DNA of 64,000 bases, taken from contig CANPUZ010000065.1 in assembly GCA_947579665.1 (NCBI GenBank), positions 124,001 through 188,000 on the forward strand. Direction: 5' to 3'. The translations under genes were made by a program, and so were the position numbers. Below, piece after piece: positions 55,700-64,000 of the stretch (positions within the stretch are counted from its first letter, which is position 1; each line of letters opens with the position of its first letter). Source of the stretch: Sympetrum striolatum. Its lineage: Eukaryota > Arthropoda > Insecta > Odonata > Libellulidae. The notes beneath the pieces are model-generated. The model saw only the letters and a program-made list of their open reading frames with translations, did no database searches and was not told where the DNA came from.

Positions 55700-55804
55700 T
55701 GCCGGCAGTAGGGATGCCAAATCGACATCGATGTATCGGACTACTCGATGTTTTTTTGCCGATACATCGGAAACATCGAGTGGTAAGAAATTGAGTGGAA
55801 TATC
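55700..55804. repeat. Possible hAT-type end rich in ATCGATG words, host of the next element
   Basis: CAGTAGGGATGCCAAATCGA CATCGATGTATCGG, then GCCGATACATCGGAAACATC. The CAGNAGGGATG start and the clustered CATCG/CGATG words resemble a hAT terminal region. Words ACATCGCACCGATG near 60266 may belong to its other end, which would make the hAT at 55813-59940 nested. Confidence 0.3.
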
Positions 55805-57517
55805 AGGTAGATCAGTGGTTCCCAACGGGGGCGCTTCCGCCCCCCGGTGGGCGCTGAGAAGTCTAAGGGGGGCGTTCTGTGCCCAAGTCATATTGAGGGG
55901 GCGTTGAGGTCCAGCTGCCACCCCCTTGAGAAGTATATTTAATGGTCACTCTCAGCATTTCTGACATTTTTTTCGATTCTTCAACTTTTGACGCTACAGC
56001 CTTCTGGTGCCAGGTGTCAGAAACATTGTTATAAATGCTTTCTTAGCTCTCGCAAAAGCTTGTGGCAGAAGGATGCGTCACGAATGGGGTTGACCTAATC
56101 CGTGGAATACTGACGGAATGGAGGGGAGGGGTACGGAGGAGAAAGCAAAAAAACGTTGTTTGCAGGGCGGCTAATAGTGCGTTTTCATCGGAAATACGGA
56201 CATTGTAACTGCCGTTAAAATTCTGCATTAAGGTTATTTGGCAAAAGGAGAATGAAACTCAACCCGATTAAAAAACACATATCTCCCCGAGAGATTGTTT
56301 TAAATCATCTCTCTACATTGGAATATACATAGTAGTTCTAAGGATTTTTTCTGTTGATGACACGACCCTATCAAAAACTTTTTAAAACTTTTATTGCATT
56401 TCTCCATCGGCCTCCTTCCACATACACATAATGACGTTGTAAATTGATTTTCGTTCTTGGCTGTAAAGCGCTTTCAGATTCCCAATTTTGGATAGTTCGT
56501 AATTTGTAATTGAAAATTATAGGAAAAACGAATGTAGGAATATGACGGAAAGAGAGGAAAATGATTAAATGGAATGAAAATAAGTACAGGGCAATGAATT
56601 GAAAGTGAAGATAAGAAGGTGGGGGAGTTCTGAAATGAACTATTAATAACCATGAGGATTAGAACCAGGCTTAAAGGCAACAAGGCGTAGGGACGGAGCA
56701 GACATTACATTGTAAAATTATAAAAGCAAAGAAGGCATCCTCTCTGGCCAGAAGCAATTCATAACAAATAGGCTATCGGATAAAAGGTATGCCCGAAATC
56801 TTCCACCCAATGCGAAACAAAGTAGCTACAGATAGAAATAGTATCATTCTGAAGCTAGCAGCGAAGGCAATCTGGGAGGGGCACATACAATCATTATTTT
56901 TCCACCCGCAGAGACCGAGTTTTAGAAATAAAGACCTGTCAAATCGTCCTCTGCGGATCTGCTACGAGCTTGTACTCGAGAAGATGTGTGAGAATTAAAT
57001 TCATCAGATATCCATCGCCCGGTCGTAATACTGGTACCAACAGTTTCGGAATTTCCTCAGTGCAAAAGCATATTGGCGCAATAATTGTTATCACATAGGT
57101 AAGAATGTATTTATTATTATTATTATTATTAATTCAATTAAAATAGCATGCATCATAGATTTTAGTATACATGAAATTTTATTTTAAAAAAAGTGACATG
57201 TTTTGGACATCTCTGTAAGCAGGCATGTAAAAGTAGAAAGAAAAGGAAATAAATACATATTTTGTCACTAAATTTACAAATTATAATTGTATCGGTTGCA
57301 TAATCAAATAGCAGTATTTAGAAACATTACCACTGATAGTGAGGAAAAAATATTTCTCAAAGTGGGACTCTGACTCAATTTTATTCATCATCGTTTTAAT
57401 TTACAAGTCTTCCAAATATCAGTAAACTATATCGAATTTTGTTAACACTGATACAGTGTGATAACATGGATGTCAAGGTAGCTAACTTTACTGATTAAAA
57501 TACTTGGCACGATATCG

Positions 57518-57548
57518 GGGGGTCCGGGTTCGTGTCCCGGTCTGGACG
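57518..57548 (+). repeat. T-arm-like hairpin in hAT 5' region
   Basis: GGTCCGGGTTCGTGTCCCGG folds as a 5-bp stem (CCGGG/CCCGG) with a 7-base TTCGTGT loop, a perfect tRNA T-arm shape. No D- or anticodon-arm is recognisable upstream. It may be a tRNA-derived remnant in the element leader. Confidence 0.45.
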
Positions 57549-57787
57549 AACGATATTTTTTGTGGTATTCTTTCAAAATAAGCAGTTATGGTTAAATTTC
57601 CGCTATTTCGCGGTTCATTTATTTTTTCAAAATTGTTGGCAAATTAATTATTCACCTTGCTTTGATTTTTTAATAAGTAAATATAGAATTTTTTATCTCC
57701 GAAACCTATTTTCTTATTATTACAATATTTCCGTACATATCTGTCTTGTAATAATCATATTATTGTGTTATTTTTACAGGTAGATCC

Positions 57788-59537
57788 ATGTCGGAACCAA
57801 AGAAAAAATATATTAAATAGAATGTCGAATATTTAAAATATGGGTTCATTCAATCACCCACAAACAAGACATTACCAATGTGCCTAATTTGCCACAAGTT
57901 GTTTTCCAATGAAGCTATGAAACCTTCGCGATTAGAAGAGCACTTGAGCAAAATACATCCTGAGGAAAAATATATCTTACTTTCAAATACTCATTCGAGA
58001 CGTCCTACTTTGGGTGATATGTTTTCGGCCGCATCAGAAGAAGAAAATGATGGATTACGTGCGTCATATAATATTTCCTTACTCATTGCTGAATCGGGAA
58101 AACCACTCACAATTGGCGAAGAATTGATAATTTCAGCTTTGAGTGAAGTTCTGCGTACCGTGCTGCATAAGCCACCGTCTAATATAATTTAAAAAATTCC
58201 GTTGAGTAATAATACAGTGCAGCGGTGAATAGACGAAATGTCCGAGGATGTGAAGAGTTCTCTAGCTGATCTTTTGAAGACTAACGAGTTTTCATTACAG
58301 CTTGTTGAATCTACTTTGCCAAAAAACGAGTCTTTACTTATGGTGTACGTTCGATTCATAAAACATGGAAGCATTTGTCAAGAATTATTATTTGCAAGAA
58401 CGTTAGAAATGGACACTAAAGGAAAAATTCTGTTTTTGGCATTTTGGAACACTATTTTGAAGAAAAAGGAATTCCTCTGAATAATATCTTGTCTGCTGCT
58501 ACCGATGGTGCTCCGGCAATGGTTGGACGTAACCGTGGTTTTATTTCTTATTTGAAAAGAGCGGTACCAAATGTACTCCCCGTGCATTGTGTAATTCATC
58601 GATAACATTTGGTAGCAAAACACCTTAGTGATCGCCTTCACCGCTCGCTACAGTATGTAATTACTGCAGTTAACAGGATCAGAAGCAATGCTCTCGATGA
58701 TAGATTAATTAGAAAGCTTTGTGATGAAAACGACTAAGACTTTAATCGGTTACTATTGCACACAGAAGTTCGTTGGCTGTCAAAAGGTACTTGTCTAAAA
58801 CGATTTTTTGAACTCTTTGAAGCAGTTACTAAGTTTTTTGAAAGCAAAGATGATTTATTAAGAGTGCATTTATTGAAATGTTAGAGCGATATTGCTTATT
58901 TGACAGATTTATACAACAAATTTAATAAAAAACCCTACAACTGCAAGGAAATGATTTGAATTTGATCAAAGCCAAGGCAATTATCTCTGCGATTGTGTCA
59001 AAACATGCTTTGTACAAACAAAATTTGGGTAGAATACAATTTCATCAGTTTCCAAATCTTTCTTCAATGGAAACTAATGATAACGACATTCTCGCTTACT
59101 ACCAGCATTTGGAAACACTAAAAGAAGACTTTACAATTATATTTGAGGATTTACTCAATATGGTCATTCCAGATTGGGTCATAGAACCATCCTCTAACTT
59201 AGAAATCAAAGGATTATCACTGCAGGAGGAGTTTATTGAATTGTTAACAAATGAAGAGTTGAAATTTAAATAAAAAAATGGGTATCAAGAATTTTGGCTT
59301 CAACGTCAAATTCCAATATCATATCCAGCCTTATGGGCTGCAGTAAAGAAATATTTCATTGCTTTTCCTTCCTCGTATTTAGCAGAAAGAAGGTTTAGCA
59401 TGGCGACCAATCTATTTACTAAGAAAAGAAACAGGTTGTCAATAGTGGAACTCGGTGACTTAAGGTTATTAATGACAAAAATGGCACCAAATATTGATAA
59501 ATTAGTTTCATCGCATCAAGCTCAGCTGTCTCATTAA
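57788..59537 (+). pseudogene. hAT transposase, ZBED5/SCAND3-like, broken
   Basis: The ATG at 57788 starts MSEPKKKYIK, followed at once by TAG. The BED-type zinc finger region (MCLICHKLFSNEAMKPSRLE then HLSKIHPE; C2H2-like) follows in frame. Further blocks are PLTIGEELIISALSEV, MSEDVKSSLADLLKTNEFSL, QELLFARTLEMDTKGK, then after a +1 shift near 58450 LSAATDGAPAMVGRNRGF (catalytic region), PVHCVIHRxHLVAKHLSD and LHTEVRWLSKGTCLKRFFEL. The hAT dimerisation end is ALWAAVKKYFIAFPSSYLAE RRFS. Length is about 580 codons, normal for the family. I count at least five stops (near 57818, 58190, 58602, 58737, 58881, 58927, 59271) and one or more frameshifts, so it is inactive although colinear. Confidence 0.9.
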
Positions 59538-59627
59538 TAATTTTATATTCATTATTAAAAAAATATTTTAATCGTTCTGTAAACAATATTTCATTATCTT
59601 AAGATTAAAGAAAAATTAAAAATTTGT

Positions 59628-59786
59628 TGCGTCGAAGATACTCTCGGGATAGCAGACAGGTGAGATGTGGCTGGAGGGCCGACGTTTCGAGGACCAACTC
59701 GGTCCCCATCTTCAGGGCTGAAGAAGGAACGTCGGCCCTCCAGCCACATCTCACCTGTCTGCTATCCCGAGAGTATCTTCGACGCA
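59628..59786. repeat. 159-bp foldback with ~58-bp near-perfect arms
   Basis: Left arm TGCGTCGAAGATACTCTCGG to GGAGGGCCGACGTT. The right arm is its exact or nearly exact complement, ending CGAGAGTATCTTCGACGCA at 59786. The apex (about 59687-59726) contains a smaller stem GGACC-AACTC-GGTCC and TTCAGGGCTGAA. It lies just downstream of the hAT transposase stop, inside the element, so it inserted there. It is markedly more GC-rich than its host. Confidence 0.85.
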
Positions 59787-59989
59787 TCATTGTACAGCAG
59801 GAAAGCACGAGATCCCTAAAAAGTTGTTCTTGTTTTTAAATATATAGCATATACAATGTAAGGGTAACAACCTAAGGGGGGCGCTATCAAATAGTGGCTG
59901 AAAGAGTGGGCGCTGACTCAAAAAAGGTTGGGAACCTATGAGGTAGATAATGAGTAAAAACAGTGTAATTTTCCACACTTTTATTTAGA

Positions 59990-60025
59990 GGACGACCGGT
60001 TTCGCTACCGAAGTAGCATCATCTG
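59990..60025 (-). other. Hammerhead-like core motif (unproven)
   Basis: On the minus strand, CAGATGA, a 5-bp stem with a TTCG loop (GCTAC-TTCG-GTAGC), and GAAAC follow one another, then CGGTCGTCC. This differs by one base from the hammerhead ribozyme core CUGAUGA-stem II-GAAAC. Flanking stems I and III could not be built from the local sequence, so a working ribozyme is not shown. Confidence 0.35.
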
Positions 60026-60295
60026 GTACAGAAATATTTTAATTGTTTCATAAATGTGCTGAGGGGTTGGAGGGGAAAGGGAAGGAGAGGTTATGGGAAT
60101 ACCCTTTTGGGAAGGGAGATGAGAGGTGAGGTATGGGGGAAGGTGTTTTCGTAGGTAAGAAAACCCTTTTCCGCGGAAAAATTTACAATTTCTATTGTCT
60201 CTAGTACATCCAACCGTCGTCCTTTCTTCTCCTGGTGAAGACGCGATGTTTTCAAAACACTCAACATCGCACCGATGTTTTAGAAGAGATATTTA
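60026..60295. other. Unassigned spacer
   Basis: Contains a G-rich stretch (AGGGGAAAGGGAAGGAGAGG near 60075) and ATCG-word sequence near 60250-60280. No gene is seen. Confidence 0.3.
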
Positions 60296-61181
60296 GATTT
60301 AGATTTTCTCCATAAAGATACATTGCGGGGATTTTCGAAAATTGTTTTGAGGCACTTTCCACCAAAGTAGAGTGTTGAAATTCGATGTATCGCTGGAGGC
60401 CGTGCGTATCCGATGCTTAACTATTAAGACATCATCGAAGATGTCCCGATAAGATGGAAACTTGAAACTCGCCATGTGGATAGAGATCGTAAATATCTTT
60501 TATGTACGTTGTTGAACGTTCCGCTGATTGTCCTTGGTTCGATTACAGAGAGCCATTTACATTCCTCAATGCATTTCTTATGGAGATAACGGAAACAAAT
60601 TTGAGGTACTTCCCTGCGTGATATTGACTTCAAACTTTGCAATAAATAAAATCAAGTCTTGACAAGTCTTACGGTCTGTTCACAACTACCAATAAGTCCT
60701 GGGTTCGACACTAGGGGTCTCTAAAATAAATAAATGTTACGATGTTTAAGAATTTTTTGAACCACTTCCTGTTAATATAGAAACTTAAAACTTGGCATGT
60801 AAATAAATATCATAGATACATTTCAAATACGTGTTCTAGCATTCCATGATCGTCCTTGGTTCGATCCCAGAAAGCCATTTACATTGCCCTATGCATTTCA
60901 GATGGGGATAATGGAGTCTTATCTCAGGACCTTCCCGATATGATATGGACTTTAAACTTACCATTAATTAAGATCAGGTCCTAACAGGTTATAATAGCCC
61001 ATTTGCATCCGCTAATAGGTCCTATTTTCGACTCCAGGTATCTCCGAAAATTAGAAATTGCTATGATTTTTAAATTTTTTATACATCATCCCAATGACAT
61101 TGAAACTCAAAACTTGCAATGTGAATAAAGATTATAGATCCATTTCATATGCTTGCAGTATGCAAACATCTTTTACTCGTA
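60296..61181 (+). repeat. Modular T-arm array unit U8 (variant: C-D-E-D-like)
   Basis: The B monomer is truncated (homology from 60296, deletion near 60440). Motifs then follow at 60536 (CCTTGGTTCGATTACAG), 60702 (CCTGGGTTCGACACTAGG), 60858 (CCTTGGTTCGATCCCAG) and about 61026 (TTTTCGACTCCAGG). Spacing is 166, 156 and 168. The tail is decayed: GCTTGCAGTATGCAAAC then ATCTTTTACTCGTA. It is more diverged than the other units, so it is probably older. Confidence 0.75.
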
Positions 61182-61197
61182 CCTATACATTCATATA

Positions 61198-63470
61198 CAG
61201 TAAACCCTCGCTAACACGAATCTCAAGGGACCGGGCAAAGTGTTCGCGTAAAGAAAAAAATCGTGTTAACCGTATCGCGGCAATAAAGTGCAAATATACT
61301 TGCTGATATACTGACGTTTATTATGATGTTGACATATAAGTAACGATCACAAAAATCTCTATTAAGTCTTTCTTTATCTATTGGTAGGTATAGACATTCC
61401 GTCGTTTAATTTTTGCGATAACCTTACAATAAATTCGTAAAAAAATTATTTTACATCAGTCATTGCGTAAATAAAAAAATAACCAGTCTTCAAAGTCAAA
61501 ATTTTAACTTTTATTAGGTTTAAAGATATCATGTAAATTCTTTTGCCAAAGAGTAGGGTGCAAATGGTTCATGCAGTCAAGTCTAATCCGATTCAAGTTA
61601 TCGGAAGAGGTCCTGGAAACATTTGCCATTGCTCCCTATCGTTGGAGCGTATTTATAGCCGTTGTGACTTCTCCACGGGCTCAAGCGACTCCTCACTTTC
61701 ATCCGAGGATGATTCTTCGCTATTCGCGTTTACTTCCTCGTCAGGAAAGGAACATACGGACAGATCATTGTCAAACTCCAAACATTCTTCAAACGTTAAC
61801 TCAACCTGGAAATTTTAAGCAAAAATCAATTTAAAGCTGTTTTGAAGACGATACAATCAACGCTCAAACTGCGAAGATATTCTCACGATACTTACCTTTG
61901 TCGACGAAAGTGTTTGCAAAAGCTCCCATTCCTCAGATGTGTCCTTTTCAGCAGCCGCTCCTTGTCCAACAGCAGAATCGACATCACTATGGTTCCAAGC
62001 CTTATCGAAGCAACTTTTTATATGCTTTGCAGAAACAGATTAACAAGCGGCTCCAATCGCTCTTACAGCATCCAAAAGAGTCCAACTTAATTTAACACTT
62101 CCTTCAGCTGCGAAGATCGCTGCTCGTACCAGATGAGACCGATAATATTTCTTCAGTAGAGCGATGATTCCTTGATCCAATGGCTGCAAACGACTGGTTG
62201 TGTTTGGCGGAAAAAACCAAACCTTGACGTTAGTCAACTCCATTTTTCCTAGGTTGTGGGCAGCGCAGTTGTCCATCGTGAGTAACACATGACGATTCTG
62301 AGTAGCCAAAGGTCTATTAAATCGCACGAGCCATTCACGAAATGCAGTGCCGTCAATCCATGCCTCATTGCGGTGGGTGTAATCGCAGGGCAGCTTAGAG
62401 AGATCGATGCGCTTGAAGCATCGGGGGCTCTTTGATTTTCCAATCAACCACCCTCGTAACTTCTCGCTTTCGTCCGAATTGCAAGTGAGAACAACCATAA
62501 ATCGCTGCTTACTGTGGATGCCTCCATGGTATTTATCTCCCTTGATGCTCAGAGTGCGGCTTGGCTAGAGGTTATAAAATACAGCAGCTTCGTCCATTTT
62601 AAAAACTTCTCGAGGAGAGTACTTTCCTCGAATAAGTTTAAATCAGCCAGCCACTCATTGACACTTCCTTCATTCACTTTATTTGCTTCCCCACATATCA
62701 CTTGCGAAGAGATTCCGTGGCGTTTCTGGAATTGCCACAGCCAGCCACTGGAGCACTTAAAGTCGTTCATTTCAAAGCTGGATGCAATTGACAATGCCTT
62801 TTGCTGTATAACGGGTCCACTTATGGGCACGTCTGCTGCTCGGACGTGATTAAACCATCCCATTAAAACCTTTTCGAGGTCCTTAAAATGTGATCCACGC
62901 ATGCACTTTCCTTTCAGCTCAACACCTCCTGATGCAGCCGCTTCGTCACTTTTTTCGCGAGTTTTGATTATCGTTGACAATGTAGAATTTTGGAATACCA
63001 AAATCGTGGGTAATCTGAGTTTTCGTCCGTGCTCCGCGTTCCACCTCACTAAATATTTTAAGCTTCGTTTGAAGATCAATACTCATTTGCTCATTGCAAA
63101 AGGATATTTTGTTCCTGTAGCTACAGTTGTTCAGTAAAGACTCACTCACAGTTGTCGACACGAGAAGACTAAGAAAATTCATCCAAACTTACTTCCCTGA
63201 GTCACTCCTTGCCTACCAGTCTCACTATCTCATTGGGTACATAGCATTTTCTTGAGTGTCTTACATTGTATTGGATACCTTACATTTTCTTGGGTTATCG
63301 TTTCAAAACGAGGGACCAAGGCAACGTATTTTCCTCCCAGCCATGGCTCTATACCTGCCAGGTAGTTCGCCTTAAGTGAACTATATGATTCAAGGGATGA
63401 AGGAAACTGTTTGAAATTCGTCATAACCGAAATTCGTGTTAAACGAGTACGTGCTATTGAGGTTTTACTG
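61198..63470 (-). mobile_element. Tigger-like transposon, family T2, complete ends
   Basis: The left end CAGTAAACCCTCGCTAACAC and the right end (inverted CAGTAAAACCTCAATAGCAC) are flanked by TA (61196-61197 and 63471-63472). The length is 2273 bp. It carries a full-length but broken transposase gene on the minus strand with one intron. It sits between two array units that face each other tail to tail. Confidence 0.9.
61653..63086 (-). pseudogene. Tigger T2 transposase, two exons, broken
   Basis: The start is the ATG at 63084-63086 (MSIDLQTKLKIFSEVE). The longer MSKRKQ start of the 6.3 kb copy is lost by a small deletion. Exon 1 runs to 61896: HTH (RTKTQITHDFGIPK), second HTH (MRGSHFKDLEKVLMGWFNHV), GWLWQFQKRHGIS, the first D region (frameshift near 62580 within MDE..VFYNLLPSRT), VVLTCNSDESEKLRGWLI, HVLLTMDNCAAHN (second D) and TTSRLQPLDQGIIAL (third D). 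A stop lies at 62040-62042. A 90-bp intron (donor GTAAGT, acceptor TTTCCAG) leads to exon 2 (61805-61653), an acidic tail (FPDEEVNANSEESSSDESEE) ending at TAA. Frameshifts also occur near 62960. The layout is that of pogo/Tigger proteins, which bind TIRs and cut at TA sites. Confidence 0.9.
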
Positions 63471-63480
63471 TATAATTATA

Positions 63481-64000
63481 TACGAGTAAAATGTAGCTTG
63501 CATACTGCAAGCAGATCGACAACACTTATTTCATATGGGCAACATATCGGGACGGTCCTAAAAAGAAAAAAAAGCTTGAAAATATTCTTAAAATTGGCTA
63601 CAATTTAATCGTCTGGCATCGAACCCGGGTCTTTCTGGTGATACGTACTATGATATACAACAGAAAATCACCACCTCTAACTATGTGTGAAAATTCAAGC
63701 AGAAATGTTGGCTTCAACTGCCCCAAAGGACGTCCTACTTTTCCCATATATTCCTTATGAGAGAAATTTTAATGTGCTCTGGCATCGAACCATGGTACAG
63801 CATGGTCATATCTAATTTTTTTCTTAAACCGAGTCTTAATATACATCTTCTAGCAAAGCAAGATTTTCCTATTATTTCGAAAAATACATCAAAATAAATA
63901 ATGAAAACTAACTCAATGCATTTTAAATGGGGGATATATTTACCATCTGGCTTCGAACCCGGGTCTTTCTGGTAATTCTTTCTATGCAGCTCAAAAGAAG
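63481..64000 (-). repeat. Modular T-arm array unit U9, continues beyond the window
   Basis: Starts TACGAGTAAAATGTAGCTTG with the tail hairpin GCTTGCATACTGCAAGC. Reversed F (GGCATCGAACCCGGG at about 63615), G (GGCATCGAACCATGG at about 63781) and F (GGCTTCGAACCCGGG at about 63951) follow with about 166-170 bp spacing, so it is of the G-F-G-F subtype (U1/U4). The head lies outside the window. Confidence 0.8.

Larger units (their letters stand above)
55813..59940 (+). mobile_element. Near-complete hAT (ZBED/Buster-like) transposon
   Basis: Left end CAGTGGTTCCCAACGGGGGC. Right end GGTTGGGAACCTATG, inverted, with the last bases mutated from CACTG. An 8-bp target duplication AGGTAGAT flanks it exactly (55805-55812 and 59941-59948), the hallmark of hAT insertion. 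The 5' non-coding part (55830-57780) ends in a splice-acceptor-like TTATTTTTACAG before the coding region. An (ATT)n run is at 57112-57132. Confidence 0.9.

Overview
This window looks like intron-rich, repeat-dominated nuclear DNA from an animal, most likely an arthropod. It is AT-rich, host genes appear only as short exons with GT/AG borders, and it is packed with pogo/Tigger, hAT, piggyBac and non-LTR elements of kinds common in arthropods. The species cannot be fixed from the sequence.

One host gene is clear: the C-terminal half of an SLC22-type (organic-ion-transporter-like, MFS) membrane transporter on the + strand, in six phase-consistent exons between 43576 and 51386. Its second visible intron holds an antisense solo LTR and a 3.4 kb repeat array, and its 3' UTR holds a TTAA-flanked MITE. 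One exon carries an in-frame TAG. A second, isolated exon candidate lies at 8005-8201.

The rest is layered transposon debris. 1-5.4 kb: a non-LTR retrotransposon split by a complete Tigger-like element (TA target duplication), which itself carries a tRNA-like SINE. 5.8-7.2 kb: a second Tigger family cut by a hAT end. 8.6-9.5 kb: an element built of 317-bp tandem repeats. 10.4-17.8 kb: a pogo-like element with 28-bp perfect inverted repeats, filled with a hAT remnant and a large modular array. 18-19 kb: a second copy of the first LINE. 22.3-22.7 kb: piggyBac. 24.7-34.2 kb: Tigger/MITE composites, a hAT fragment and pieces of a CR1/Jockey-like LINE. 35.2-36.6 kb: the same LINE, partly inverted. 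41.4-42.5 kb: another hAT. 55.8-59.9 kb: a near-complete ZBED-type hAT with an 8-bp target duplication. 61.2-63.5 kb: a complete Tigger-2 element.

The strongest candidate for something undescribed is the modular repeat family at 12.8-17.7, 31.5, 35.5, 46.7-50.0, 60.3-61.2 and 63.5-64 kb. Each unit is a run of diverged 148-176-bp monomers. Almost every monomer carries one motif resembling a tRNA T-arm (Pol III B box, GGTTCGANNCC) at a conserved place. Each unit ends in the same hairpin (GCTTGCA-GTA-TGCAAGC) followed by TACATTTTACTCGTA. Spacing between the motifs is nearly identical in units tens of kb apart (176/170/166/157/148 bp or 176/170/166/169/166 bp). No protein-coding gene lies in it. 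A satellite-bearing non-autonomous element of Helitron/Helentron-like type is the simplest reading; recruitment of TFIIIC by the B boxes is a testable alternative role.
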